The translations under genes and the position numbers were made by a program. Under the pieces are notes generated by a model. It had not been told where the DNA came from, searched no databases, and was given only the letters and a program-made list of their open reading frames with translations. From Flavobacterium soli DSM 19725 (GTDB lineage: Bacteria; Bacteroidota; Bacteroidia; Flavobacteriales; Flavobacteriaceae), in assembly GCF_000422705.1 (NCBI RefSeq), contig NZ_AUGO01000007.1, forward strand, positions 248,001 through 312,000: 64,000 bases of DNA, written 5' to 3'. Shown one piece after another: positions 1-9,537 of the stretch. The stretch's first letter is position 1. The number at the start of each line of letters is the position of its first letter.

Positions 1-119
1 TTGGAGTATATCAATAAAATTAAGAAATAAAAAAAATCATCAAATGAACCCATGCCGATTTGCTCAAGAAAATAATCTTAAAAAAGTTGTGTTTTCAGTA
101 TTTCTTGATAAAATCAAGA

Positions 120-1250
120 TTAGTATTGGTTTAAAACAGTGATGATTATTGTTATTTCTTCGGCTGTCAACACAGGACTTATAGGCAAACTCAATATTTC
201 CTTATGTATTTTTTCGGTTATTGGAAACGACAGATGATGCAATTGAGGCAAAGCTTTCTGTTGATGTGGCGGTATCGGGTAATGTATCTGGGTTTGAATC
301 CCGTTTTCTAACAAATACTGTTGTAACTCGTCTCTTTTTTCGGTTTGGATGACAAACAAATGGAAAATATGATTTTCAGAATAATCATAAAATGGAAGCT
401 GAATCTTACTGTTTTTTATTTCCGACAAATAACGTTTTGCAATTTGTCTTCTGATCGCATTTTCTTGATCCAGATGTGGCAATTTCACACTCAGGAAAGC
501 AGCCTGAATTTCATCCAACCTTGAATTAACACCCGCCAATTCATTGTGATATTTTACTTCCGAACCATAATTGCGAAGCGAGAACAACACTTTTGCAAGA
601 GCATCATCATTGGTTGTGATGGCTCCTGCATCGCCCAAGGCTCCCAGATTTTTACCCGGATAAAAACTAAAACCTGCGGCATGGCCTAGATTTCCGGAGA
701 AGGAAGATGGAAGTTCTGAGTCTGCAAACTGAAACTGAACACTCATAACCGCTCCTTGTGCTTGAGCAGCATCCTCAATTACCAATATATTATTTTTTTT
801 TGCGATTGCATTTATAGTCTCCATATCAGCAAGTTGACCATACAGATGAACCGCGAGAATGGCTTTTGTTTTGGTCGTAATGGCCTTTTCAACTTCCTTC
901 GGGTCGATGTTGAAGGTTTTTGCATTGGGTTCAACCAAAACTGGAACCAAATCAGCTTGAAGGATGGCCAATATTGAAGCGATATAAGTATTTGCAGCAA
1001 CAATCACTTCATCCCCTTTTTGCAGTTTACCCAATTCAATATATCCTTTGAATATTAAAACCAAGGCATCGAGGCCATTCCCTACTCCAATGCAATAGTT
1101 AGTGCCACAATATTGAGCAAATTGCTTTTCAAAAGCTTGCACTTCTTCGCCTAAAATATACCAACCTTTATCCAAAAAAGACCGAAATTTTTCTTGAAAA
1201 GCCGATTCATATTGCAGGTTTATCTTATGTAGGTCTAGAAATTTTATCAT
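120..1250 (-). CDS. DegT/DnrJ/EryC1/StrS-family sugar aminotransferase
   Basis: PLP-dependent aminotransferase of the family that converts keto sugars of nucleotide-linked sugars to amino sugars for surface polysaccharide. In the 376-residue product starting MIKFLDLHK, the conserved Asp lies in EDAAQAQGA near residue 160 and the PLP-binding Lys lies in [13 protein letters not shown] near residue 200. Length and motif order fit the FdtB/QdtB/VioA type. I chose the ATG at 1250 over an upstream in-frame start because it makes an ATGA overlap with the preceding acyltransferase gene, showing translational coupling. The partner acyltransferase suggests the amino sugar is N-acylated. The exact sugar cannot be told from the sequence. 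Confidence 0.9.
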   Translation of the reverse strand: MIKFLDLHKINLQYESAFQEKFRSFLDKGWYILGEEVQAFEKQFAQYCGTNYCIGVGNGLDALVLIFKGYIELGKLQKGDEVIVAANTYIASILAILQADLVPVLVEPNAKTFNIDPKEVEKAITTKTKAILAVHLYGQLADMETINAIAKKNNILVIEDAAQAQGAVMSVQFQFADSELPSSFSGNLGHAAGFSFYPGKNLGALGDAGAITTNDDALAKVLFSLRNYGSEVKYHNELAGVNSRLDEIQAAFLSVKLPHLDQENAIRRQIAKRYLSEIKNSKIQLPFYDYSENHIFHLFVIQTEKRDELQQYLLENGIQTQIHYPIPPHQQKALPQLHHLSFPITEKIHKEILSLPISPVLTAEEITIIITVLNQY

Positions 1251-2197
1251 AATGAAAGTGAATAAAAATCCTGATTGTAAACAGAACATCCCAGCTCTTC
1301 TTTTTGTTTTAGCAAGCCCGGATTATAACCTTTTTCGTTATTTTCTGTCACCGTTCCCATATCAAAAAAGGAAACTTTATCTTTAAAATGCTGAATTAAA
1401 TTGATAAATAAAAAATCCAAAGCCCTTAATTTTTCACCTTGTGGAGTTGTCGCGCCATACTGTGATTTTACAACATTCCCAAAATGAAAAAGCGTGATTC
1501 CTGCAACGATTTCATCTTCAAAATAGGCATTGAATTGCAAAATATTCTTAGGAAAATTATCGGCTAATTGTTGTATTTCTTCCTTCGCATGAACTGGTTT
1601 TGTGTTGTGTTTTTCTTGCAAACGCGGAACTAGGACTTTATCCCAAAAAGAGGCTAACGAAGTTTCTTCTTTGATTTCTATATCCAGTTCTGAAACCCTT
1701 CTAAAATGCTTCAATTTGCTTTTGGAAATAGTCAGATCTGAAGCAAAATCTATCGCTAAGTTCAAATCCTTTCGGTACAAAGCGGCTTTCTTTTGCCATA
1801 AAATATAATCCATTTCGAGTGCCGATTTCTTGCTGTAGATTGATATTATAGGTTTATAAATCAAGGTTTCGATATCCTTTTGCTTTAGAAAAAAAAGCAA
1901 TTGTTCGAAAACTACTGCTACTTCATCAGCATTTAATTTTTCTCCATATACCAAACCGCCATAGGTCAAGCCTTGATGCGAAAATACAGTTTCTCCCACT
2001 CGATTTGCAGGAAGAACAGCCACCCATTTTGCATCTTCTTCCACAATGAGTGAAAAGTCCTGAAAACGATCTTTATGGTATTCCATAAAATTTCGATTGA
2101 ACAGGAAAGTAGCATTTTTTGCCTTACCGATAAAGGAATTCCAGGCTTCAAAATCGTTAGCTTCGTAAGGTCTGACAGTGTAGTTTTTCACATTCAA
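1247..2197 (-). CDS. FemAB/GNAT-like acyltransferase
   Basis: 316-residue protein resembling the FemAB-like branch of the GNAT superfamily that is common in Bacteroidota polysaccharide clusters. The stretch [20 protein letters not shown] near residues 62-82 is the recognisable segment, and the C-terminal half ([20 protein letters not shown]) looks like a second GNAT-like fold. It is the first of two coupled genes and overlaps the sugar aminotransferase by 4 bp. It probably acylates the amino sugar made by that enzyme, but this is inferred from context. Upstream DNA (about 2214-2255) holds an imperfect tandem AATTAGGAATTAAAA-type repeat. Confidence 0.75.
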   Translation of the reverse strand: MNVKNYTVRPYEANDFEAWNSFIGKAKNATFLFNRNFMEYHKDRFQDFSLIVEEDAKWVAVLPANRVGETVFSHQGLTYGGLVYGEKLNADEVAVVFEQLLFFLKQKDIETLIYKPIISIYSKKSALEMDYILWQKKAALYRKDLNLAIDFASDLTISKSKLKHFRRVSELDIEIKEETSLASFWDKVLVPRLQEKHNTKPVHAKEEIQQLADNFPKNILQFNAYFEDEIVAGITLFHFGNVVKSQYGATTPQGEKLRALDFLFINLIQHFKDKVSFFDMGTVTENNEKGYNPGLLKQKEELGCSVYNQDFYSLSL

Positions 2198-2340
2198 AAT
2201 TTAAACATCGGAAAATTACGAATTAGGAATTAAAAATTAGGAATTAAAATTTAAAAATTGCTTTTAGAATTCTATTTCTTAGGAATCTTCTATTTATAAA
2301 TAATTAGTATCTTTAAAATCTTAAAAATAAATCACTTTTA

Positions 2341-4152
2341 GTGAAACTGCATTTACAACATATTTATTGTCTCGTTTTCCTACTGATATCCTGCGAAATA
2401 ATCGCCCAGGATGTTTCTTTATATCAGCAATTCAATGGTCAATATGATTTTACGGCTGTCGGAAATACGCTAAATCCTGCCGAGAACAATACTTCTTCGA
2501 ATTGCAATATTCTCAATACTTCTTCAGAAACTTTAGTACTTTCTACAGGTGATGTTGTCGAGAAAGCGTTCCTTTATTGGGCAGGCTCTGGAACTGGAGA
2601 TTTGCAAGTAAACCTTAACGGAACCACTATCAATTCGCAACGGACGTTTCCGCTTTTTAAGAACAATCTCAATTATTTTTGTGCTTTCGCAGATGTGACC
2701 ACGCTTGTCCAAAACACGGGTGCTGGAAATTATACGCTTTCGGAATTTGATTTGGCCGCCCTTGTTGGAGCTGGTTCAGGTTATTGCAGCAACCGAACGA
2801 ACTTTGGCGGATGGGCCATTGTTGTTGTTTTTAAAAATAATAATTTACCGATGAACCAGCTCAATGTGTATGACGGTTTGCAAGGTGTTTCGGCCGATGA
2901 AACCGATTTGACATTAACGCTAAACGACCTAAATGTTGTAGATAATGCTGGAGCAAAAATTGGATTTGTAGCCTGGGAAGGCGATAAGAGTTGGTCGAAT
3001 AACGAAAATCTCACCTTTAACGGTTTTGATTTATTTGACGAGGAATTAAATCCTATTAACAGTATCTTCAATGGTACCAATAGCTACACCGGTTCGGAAG
3101 AAATGTTTAATATGGATTTGGATGTTTTTAGTATTGAAGAATTTATCGAAATTGGAAATCCTACTGCCACTATCGAACTCACTTCGCTTCAAGACTTTGT
3201 AATGATCAGTACCGTCATTACAAAACTCAACAACCAGCTTCCGGATGCCACAATCGAACTTCATAGTGCCAATAACGAATGCTTTTCCAGAACGGTTTTG
3301 GTGGATTATACCGTTAGTAATTTCAACAGTACTGATACACTTCCTGCTGGAATTCCGATTGCCATCTATGCCAATGACATTTACATTCAATATGATGAAA
3401 CCACACTACCAATTCCTGTTGGCGAAAGCCAAAACAAAACCATATCCCTCACTATTCCGGAAACATTCCCTGATGATTTTACGTTAAAATTTATAGTAGA
3501 TGCGTTTGAAAATGGGGATGGAATACAGAATGAGCTCAATGAGAATAACAATATATCCAACACGCTCGATGTTTCCCTATCAGGTGGACTAACATTTAAC
3601 TTGCTTGAGGATATCACGATTTGCAATGCGGGTTTAGGAAAAACAGCTTTTGATTTTTGGGATTATATTGAAGCTGTAAAGACTACTCCTACTGATATAG
3701 TGAGTTTCTACACCTCTCTTCAAGATGCTCTGATACAAGTAAATGCAATTGAAGATCCTGCCAATCATATAGCCCAAACGAATCCCGAAGAAATTTTTGT
3801 AAGGATTGAAAATGATAAATGCTACCTGACCACTTCCTTCTTTTTGAACACAAAAAATTGTCCGCCAAAGGTTTATAACTATATTTCGGCTAACAATGAT
3901 GGTAGCAATGACACTTTTTTTGTAGAAGGTTTGCGTGATGTTTTTGTGAACTTTGAACTGCAAATTTACAACCGCTGGGGTGCTTTGGTTTGGACCGGAA
4001 ACAATACTACCGAAGATTGGTATGGCTTTGCCAATGAAGGAACCCGAGCTGCCGGCGATAAACTGATGGAAGGAACTTATTATTATATCCTAAACCTGAA
4101 TGACCCAGAATATCCTGATGTTTTGACAGGATTTATTCACATGACGCGGTAA
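2341..4152 (+). CDS. Secreted protein with T9SS type B (gliding-motility C-terminal) sorting domain
   Basis: 603-residue exported protein. A signal peptide covers about residues 1-22 (hydrophobic core YCLVFLLISCEIIA, then Q). The middle part has beta-rich, adhesin-like sequence, including a CARDB-like segment around residues 300-410. The last ~90 residues are a typical gliding motility-associated C-terminal domain (ISANNDGSNDTF, then FELQIYNRWGALVW, then GTYYYILNL and a final TGFIHMTR), the type B sorting signal for the type IX secretion system. The start codon is GTG; no better in-frame ATG is seen upstream. It ends 1 bp before the convergent TRIC-like gene. The function of the exported part is unknown. 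Confidence 0.88.
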   Translation: MKLHLQHIYCLVFLLISCEIIAQDVSLYQQFNGQYDFTAVGNTLNPAENNTSSNCNILNTSSETLVLSTGDVVEKAFLYWAGSGTGDLQVNLNGTTINSQRTFPLFKNNLNYFCAFADVTTLVQNTGAGNYTLSEFDLAALVGAGSGYCSNRTNFGGWAIVVVFKNNNLPMNQLNVYDGLQGVSADETDLTLTLNDLNVVDNAGAKIGFVAWEGDKSWSNNENLTFNGFDLFDEELNPINSIFNGTNSYTGSEEMFNMDLDVFSIEEFIEIGNPTATIELTSLQDFVMISTVITKLNNQLPDATIELHSANNECFSRTVLVDYTVSNFNSTDTLPAGIPIAIYANDIYIQYDETTLPIPVGESQNKTISLTIPETFPDDFTLKFIVDAFENGDGIQNELNENNNISNTLDVSLSGGLTFNLLEDITICNAGLGKTAFDFWDYIEAVKTTPTDIVSFYTSLQDALIQVNAIEDPANHIAQTNPEEIFVRIENDKCYLTTSFFLNTKNCPPKVYNYISANNDGSNDTFFVEGLRDVFVNFELQIYNRWGALVWTGNNTTEDWYGFANEGTRAAGDKLMEGTYYYILNLNDPEYPDVLTGFIHMTR

Positions 4153-4153
4153 A

Positions 4154-4756
4154 TTACTTCTTTTCCAAAGCCGGAAGAAACCACTTGAATTTTACCGCCA
4201 TCAATCGGATTGCAATCATCACCAAAGATGTTATAAGATACAAAACATCTTGATTGAGGTTCAATTCGCGTAATCCAAAAAATAATATTCCACCGATGAT
4301 ACAAATCGTGGCATAAATTTCTCTTCTAAAAATCACGGGGATTTCGTTGCAGAGAATATCTCGGATAACACCTCCAAAACAAGCGGTCATGGTTCCCAAA
4401 GCAATGCAAATCACAGGATGCAATCCGATATTGATTCCTTTTTCAAGACCTATTAATGTAAAAACACCTAGCCCAATTGTATCAAACAGGAACAACGATG
4501 TTCTTAATCGGTCTAATTTTTTTCTAAAAATTACGGCTAAGAAAAAACCTAAAATTATCAGGTACACATAATTCAAGTCGAGCATCCAGCCTACGGGAGT
4601 TCGCCCAATCATGATATCACGAAGCGTTCCGCCACCAACAGCCGTGACAAATGCAATGATAAAAACGCCAAAAGGATCGAGTTTTTTGTTCATTGCCGTC
4701 AAAGCTCCCGACATTGCGAAAGCCATAGTACCGATAATGTCGAGAAGGTAGAACAT
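4154..4756 (-). CDS. Trimeric intracellular cation channel (TRIC, UPF0126) family membrane protein
   Basis: 200-residue polytopic membrane protein with two homologous three-helix halves. Each half has the glycine-rich signature of the TRIC/UPF0126 family: GGGTLRDIMIGRTPVGW near residues 41-57 and FGGVIRDILCNEIP near residues 127-140. Bacterial members form trimeric cation channels; the physiological ion in this organism is not shown. It is convergent with the T9SS protein and lies downstream of an RDD-family gene on the same strand, separated by about 65 bp that contain an imperfect duplication of a GTATTGGAATTTG-like unit. Confidence 0.9.
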   Translation of the reverse strand: MFYLLDIIGTMAFAMSGALTAMNKKLDPFGVFIIAFVTAVGGGTLRDIMIGRTPVGWMLDLNYVYLIILGFFLAVIFRKKLDRLRTSLFLFDTIGLGVFTLIGLEKGINIGLHPVICIALGTMTACFGGVIRDILCNEIPVIFRREIYATICIIGGILFFGLRELNLNQDVLYLITSLVMIAIRLMAVKFKWFLPALEKK

Positions 4757-4820
4757 TTTAGATTTTAGATTGAGGATTTGGGTATTGGAATTTGAGTATT
4801 GGAATTTGATATTTCCCTCC

Positions 4821-5561
4821 CTACATATTCTGAGTATAAAAATTATAATCTTTCAAAATTGTTTTGATAAAATCCACATCATTTCCTGATTGGTTTTTAA
4901 TTCCTGTAACCGCTTCGATTTTAGTTCTCAGTTTTCTAATAATTTCGTGATCATGATGCTTATTGGCTCTCTGAAAATTATCTTTAATGATTCGGACATC
5001 ATTATCAGAAAGTTTGATGACTAATGGATAGATTGGCACATAATTATCATTTATATTTTCTAAAATCGTACTATCGATGGTAACGTCACTTTTCAAACTG
5101 ATGATGGCCGTTCCAGCCGTAATATCGCCCAAACGTTGTGATTTTTGATTTACAACAATCGAGATAAACCCCACAACACCAAAACTCATTACAATATCAA
5201 CCAATCTAAAAAGCCATCTGATAAAATAATCGCCAAAACTCGCTTGGTAGCCATCAATTTTTACAACTTTAATTTTCAAGAGACGCTTTCCAAGACTTTG
5301 TCCTTCAAAAACACTTTCAAAAAAGAGGCTGTAAAATGTGATCGGACTGAAAATAATAATCATAATTGCCGCTACTGACCATCGGTCCATATTCCCCATG
5401 GCATCCCCCAAACCGGAGTAATTTAAGAACATTCCAATCACGATCATATAGGCAATCATAATCAACAAATCGGTTCCAAAAGCCAGTATTCGCTGGCCAA
5501 TTGAAGCGGCTGTAAAATTTATGTTTACATTTTGTGTAGTATTTATCGATAATTCTGACAT
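4821..5561 (-). CDS. RDD family membrane protein
   Basis: 246-residue protein with an N-terminal RDD domain: R24 and D30-type residues in IGQRILAFGTDLLIM, then SLGKRLLKIKVVKIDG and a third helix around VDIVMSFGVVGFISIVV, ending RLGDITAGTAII. The C-terminal ~75 residues are soluble and charged. RDD proteins are inner-membrane proteins of mostly unknown function. The gene is divergent from the SpoIIM gene, 20 bp away. RDD genes commonly sit beside SpoIIM/MoxR/DUF58 operons, so a shared envelope role is likely but not shown. Confidence 0.9.
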   Translation of the reverse strand: MSELSINTTQNVNINFTAASIGQRILAFGTDLLIMIAYMIVIGMFLNYSGLGDAMGNMDRWSVAAIMIIIFSPITFYSLFFESVFEGQSLGKRLLKIKVVKIDGYQASFGDYFIRWLFRLVDIVMSFGVVGFISIVVNQKSQRLGDITAGTAIISLKSDVTIDSTILENINDNYVPIYPLVIKLSDNDVRIIKDNFQRANKHHDHEIIRKLRTKIEAVTGIKNQSGNDVDFIKTILKDYNFYTQNM

Positions 5562-5581
5562 ATTTTATATTTTAGCCATTA

Positions 5582-6568
5582 ATGAGAGAAGTTGCCTTCA
5601 TAAAACAAAATAAAGAAAAATGGCTTGAATTTGAGCAGGCTATTTTCGGTAAAGCTAAAAAAAATCCTGATGAAATGGCTGGTTTATACATACATTTAAT
5701 CAACGATTTGTCGTATGCACAAACCTATTACCCTAAAAGTAAGACTGTTGTATATCTAAATTATTTGGCCTCGCAAATTTATCAGAGAATCTATAAAACC
5801 AAAAGACAGGAAACCAACAGGATTGTATATTTCTTTTCTACGGAGATTCCGTTACTCATCTATCAATATAGGAGATATGTTTTATATGCCTTTGTGCTGT
5901 TTTTTGTGTTTGTCGGGATGGGTGTCTTGTCGGCAAAATATGACGATGGCCTTGCCCGATTGATTATGGGCGACGAATATGTCAACCAAACTTTAGAAAA
6001 TATCAAGGGTGGCGATCCAGTTGCGATCTATAAAAGTGGAAGCAATTGGGGAAGTTTTATTGGCATCACGATGAACAATCTTAAGGTTGGAGCCATGTGT
6101 TTTCTACTGGGAATTTTAGCCGGAGTTGGCACTTTTTATATCATGCTACAAAACTGCCTTATGTTGGGTTCTTTTCAATACTTTTTTTACCAGGAAGGTG
6201 TTTTTTGGGAAAGCGTTCAAGGCATCTGGATTCATGGATCGATGGAAATTTTTGCAATTGTCATTGAAGCTGCAGCCGGACTTTTATTGGGAGCCTCATT
6301 GCTTTTCCCAAAAACATATTCTAGATTAACATCCCTAAAAATGGGAATGAAAAACGGGCTCAAGATTTATTTGAGTACGATTCCGTTTACTATAGCAGCA
6401 GGTTTTCTCGAAGGGTTTGTAACCCGCTATTCGCTTGAAATGCCGAATTGGCTGAATGTGTTTATCATTCTTTCGACCTTGTCGCTAATTTCCTTTTATT
6501 ATTTGATTTTCCCATCGATTGTAGCTAAAAAACTAAAATCGCAAAACAGTTTACCTTCTTTTGAATAA
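5582..6568 (+). CDS. SpoIIM-like (DUF95) integral membrane protein
   Basis: 328-residue membrane protein of the stage II sporulation protein M family. A soluble N-terminal ~100 residues precede several transmembrane helices: YVLYAFVLFFVFVGMGVL, a glycine-rich hairpin GAMCFLLGILAGVGTFYIML, then IWIHGSMEIFAIVIEAAAGL, a common SpoIIM signature, and two more near the C-terminus. In non-sporulating Bacteroidota it belongs to a conserved MoxR/DUF58 operon. It overlaps the next gene by 8 bp, so the operon starts here. Confidence 0.88.
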   Translation: MREVAFIKQNKEKWLEFEQAIFGKAKKNPDEMAGLYIHLINDLSYAQTYYPKSKTVVYLNYLASQIYQRIYKTKRQETNRIVYFFSTEIPLLIYQYRRYVLYAFVLFFVFVGMGVLSAKYDDGLARLIMGDEYVNQTLENIKGGDPVAIYKSGSNWGSFIGITMNNLKVGAMCFLLGILAGVGTFYIMLQNCLMLGSFQYFFYQEGVFWESVQGIWIHGSMEIFAIVIEAAAGLLLGASLLFPKTYSRLTSLKMGMKNGLKIYLSTIPFTIAAGFLEGFVTRYSLEMPNWLNVFIILSTLSLISFYYLIFPSIVAKKLKSQNSLPSFE

Positions 6569-7316
6569 ATATCTATACATAGTAGTTTTACTTTTTTGCT
6601 TTCAAGTTTATGGGCAAGATACTTTGGCTACAGCCAAAAAAGAAGTTACTACTTTCACCGAAAAAGACATCCAAATTGACAGTTCGAACATAGAACAACT
6701 GCGTTTTAAACCTTCCTTTAAAGAAGAATATGACTCGGATGATTTTGTTTATGAACAAAAAACAAAAGAAGAAAATTTTTGGGATCGTTTTAAAGAATGG
6801 CTAGCGCGTTTTTTTCAGCGGATTTTTAGTATCAGTAATAATGAAGCAGCGATGAATACTGTTGACTTTGTATTCAAAACAATTGCAGTTTTAGTCATTC
6901 TTTTTGTGGTTTATTTAATCGTGAAAGCCATTTTGAGTAAAGAAGGAAAATGGGTTTTCGGTAAGAATTCTGATAGAAAAATCATCAATTATGACGCCGT
7001 TGAACGAAACCTACATTCAGTTGATTTCGAAAAATTAATCAAACAAAGCATTCAAGCTGGCGAAAAAAGACTAAGCATCCGCTACTACTATTTGTGGCTG
7101 TTGAAAAAAATGTCGGAGAAACAAATCATCGAATGGGATGCAGAGAAAACCAATTCGGATTACCTCTATGAAATTAAAAGCGAAACATTCAAAAAAGAAT
7201 TTGGCTACCTCTCTTATTTGTATAATTACATCTGGTATGGCGAATTTGAACTCGACGAAACTACTTTTGAAAAAGCCCGAAAAGCATTCGAGAAATCAAT
7301 ACAAACTATCTACTAA
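6561..7316 (+). CDS. DUF4129 domain-containing membrane protein
   Basis: 251-residue protein with an N-terminal signal-like helix (YIVVLLFCFQVYG), a periplasmic segment, one transmembrane helix near residues 108-126 (FKTIAVLVILFVVYLIVKAI), and a C-terminal cytoplasmic helical DUF4129 domain (AIQAGEKRLSIRYYYLWLLKKM-type helix, later YLYNYIWYGEFELDE). Second gene of the SpoIIM-MoxR-DUF58 operon. It overlaps SpoIIM by 8 bp and the DUF4350 gene by 1 bp (TAATG). The biochemical role is unknown. Confidence 0.85.
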   Translation: MNKYLYIVVLLFCFQVYGQDTLATAKKEVTTFTEKDIQIDSSNIEQLRFKPSFKEEYDSDDFVYEQKTKEENFWDRFKEWLARFFQRIFSISNNEAAMNTVDFVFKTIAVLVILFVVYLIVKAILSKEGKWVFGKNSDRKIINYDAVERNLHSVDFEKLIKQSIQAGEKRLSIRYYYLWLLKKMSEKQIIEWDAEKTNSDYLYEIKSETFKKEFGYLSYLYNYIWYGEFELDETTFEKARKAFEKSIQTIY

Positions 7317-8515
7317 TGGACAAATCGCTTCGAATTTATATCGGTTTTTTAGTTGCTTTTTTGGCATTGATCGTGATCATCGAAATGAATGTCCCAAAAC
7401 CTATTGATTGGACACCAACCTATGGTTTGCGAGACAAAAAACCACTTGGGATGTATGTTTTTAATGAACAAGCAGCTTCCTTATTAAAGAATCGAAAAAT
7501 AGAAAAAATCAACGTGACACCTTATGAATACTTGGAACCCTTGTATGATTATGATTCGTTGGTGAATACCTATACCGCAAAAGGTACTTTCCTGATTATC
7601 AATGAATTTTCTGTATTGGATTCAGAATCATTAACGGAACTTTTTTATTTTGCCGATCATGGAAATGACGTCTTCATTAGCATGAAATCCTTTCCTGAAC
7701 AACTACTCGATAGCTTAGATATTGAGTTAGGAAATGATTTTGAATATAGTGATAAGTCAAAAGTATGGATGGCAAATCCGATATTGGGACAAGAAAAATA
7801 TCCTTTAAAAGAAGGGGTTGGGAATACCTATTTTTCTAAAATAGACACTTTAAACACAACGGTTCTCGGGTATCAAGGTGCAAAAAAATCTTCTATTAAT
7901 TTCATTAAAGTGCCTTACCAAAACGGAAATTTCTACCTGCATACACAACCTGCAGCATTTACGAATTTTCATCTCTTGAAAGACAATCACGCGCGATATG
8001 CCGAAAAAATAATGTCCTATATTCCGGAAGGAAATGTATATTGGTACACCAAAGACATCAATGGTAATAATAATTCTAATTCGCCTTTGAGGTTTTTCTT
8101 TAGCGAACCAGCCTTACGATCAGCTTGGTATTTATCACTTATAGGATTGTTGATTTTTATGATTTTTAATGCCAAAAGAAAACAGCGAATTGTCCCGATT
8201 ATCAAACCATTGGAAAACACAACAATAGATTTTATCAAGACAATCGGAAATTTGTACTTTCAAGAAGGCGATCACGATACGATCATCAACAAGAAAATTA
8301 TTTATTTCTTGGATAAAATCAGACAGGATTATTTAATGGAAACCACTGTATTGGATGATCAATTTATAAAAAAATTACACCTCAAATCAGGAAAAAAGTT
8401 CGAAGACATTCAAAAGGTTGTCTATCTCATCAACCAGCATAGAAAAGGGCATTTTGAAAGTGTGGAGAGCGATTTAATAGAACTTAATAGCATAATGGAA
8501 AAAATAACCAACTAA
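7316..8515 (+). CDS. DUF4350 domain-containing membrane protein
   Basis: 399-residue protein with an N-terminal membrane anchor (RIYIGFLVAFLALIVIIEM), a large periplasmic region that includes a DUF4350-like domain (TFLIINEFSVLDSESLTELFYFADHGNDVFIS near residues 82-113), a second transmembrane helix near residues 273-290 (WYLSLIGLLIFMIFNAKRK), and a cytoplasmic helical tail. It is coupled to both neighbours by 1-bp stop/start overlaps. The family is a standard member of MoxR/DUF58 operons; the function is not established. Confidence 0.83.
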   Translation: MDKSLRIYIGFLVAFLALIVIIEMNVPKPIDWTPTYGLRDKKPLGMYVFNEQAASLLKNRKIEKINVTPYEYLEPLYDYDSLVNTYTAKGTFLIINEFSVLDSESLTELFYFADHGNDVFISMKSFPEQLLDSLDIELGNDFEYSDKSKVWMANPILGQEKYPLKEGVGNTYFSKIDTLNTTVLGYQGAKKSSINFIKVPYQNGNFYLHTQPAAFTNFHLLKDNHARYAEKIMSYIPEGNVYWYTKDINGNNNSNSPLRFFFSEPALRSAWYLSLIGLLIFMIFNAKRKQRIVPIIKPLENTTIDFIKTIGNLYFQEGDHDTIINKKIIYFLDKIRQDYLMETTVLDDQFIKKLHLKSGKKFEDIQKVVYLINQHRKGHFESVESDLIELNSIMEKITN

Positions 8516-9525
8516 TGGAAAATACAGAAATCAACAATACTCCGGAGAACGAAAATGTAAATTTCGAATCAAGATTAGACTTGAGCAAACTGCAAGAAAG
8601 CATTTTGGACATCAAGGCAGAATTAGGTTCTGTGATCGTTGGACAAGAAAAAATGATCGACCAGTTGCTGGTTGCCTTCTTGTCAAATGGACACGTTTTG
8701 CTTGAAGGTGTTCCTGGTGTGGCCAAGACTATCACGGCAAAACTATTGGCCAAGACGTTGCAAATTGGCTTCAGCCGAATTCAGTTTACACCCGATTTGA
8801 TGCCGTCGGATATTTTAGGAACTTCGGTTTTTGATTTAAAAAAATCAGAGTTTGAATTCAAAAAAGGACCTATCTTCTCGAATCTGATTCTGATTGACGA
8901 GATCAACCGAGCTCCAGCCAAAACACAAGCAGCCTTGTTTGAAGTAATGGAAGAACGCCAAATCACGATTGACGGTTCTACCTATATTTTAGAAACACCA
9001 TTCTTGGTAATTGCAACTCAAAATCCAATCGAACAAGAAGGAACCTATCGCTTGCCAGAAGCTCAATTGGACCGTTTCCTGTTCAAGATTTCAATTGATT
9101 ATCCAAAATTATCCGAAGAAATCATGATCATCCAGAGGGAACATCTTTTGCAAGATCAAGGGAAATTACAAAACATCAAAACCTTGCTTTCTGCCGATGA
9201 AATCAAGCACTATCAATCGTTGGTAAAACAAATTCTAGTAGAGCAAAATTTATTAGAATATATTGCAAAAATCGTCATTAACACTAGAGAAAATGCCTTT
9301 TTATATCTTGGAGCTTCTCCTCGTGCATCGATTGCGATTTTGAATGCTGCCAAAGGTTTTGCAGCCATTCGTGGTCGTGATTTTGTAACCCCCGAAGACA
9401 TCAAGGAAGCAGCAGTTCCGGTTTTGCAACACCGTGTTATTGTAACTCCTGAGCGTGAAATGGAAGGTATTACAAGTGTCGAAATCATCAAACAAATATT
9501 GGAAGCTGTCGAAATTCCGAGATAA
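8515..9525 (+). CDS. MoxR-family AAA+ ATPase
   Basis: 336-residue AAA+ ATPase, probably cytoplasmic. Walker A is GVPGVAKT at residues 65-72 and Walker B is LILIDE at 124-129, followed by NRAPAKTQAALFEVMEE, a signature of MoxR proteins. The sensor region reads ATQNPIEQEGTYRLPEAQLDRF. MoxR ATPases act as chaperones for partner proteins with VWA-like domains, here most likely the DUF58 protein encoded 12 bp downstream. It is the fourth gene of the operon. Confidence 0.95.
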   Translation: MENTEINNTPENENVNFESRLDLSKLQESILDIKAELGSVIVGQEKMIDQLLVAFLSNGHVLLEGVPGVAKTITAKLLAKTLQIGFSRIQFTPDLMPSDILGTSVFDLKKSEFEFKKGPIFSNLILIDEINRAPAKTQAALFEVMEERQITIDGSTYILETPFLVIATQNPIEQEGTYRLPEAQLDRFLFKISIDYPKLSEEIMIIQREHLLQDQGKLQNIKTLLSADEIKHYQSLVKQILVEQNLLEYIAKIVINTRENAFLYLGASPRASIAILNAAKGFAAIRGRDFVTPEDIKEAAVPVLQHRVIVTPEREMEGITSVEIIKQILEAVEIPR

Positions 9526-9537
9526 AAAATCTGAACA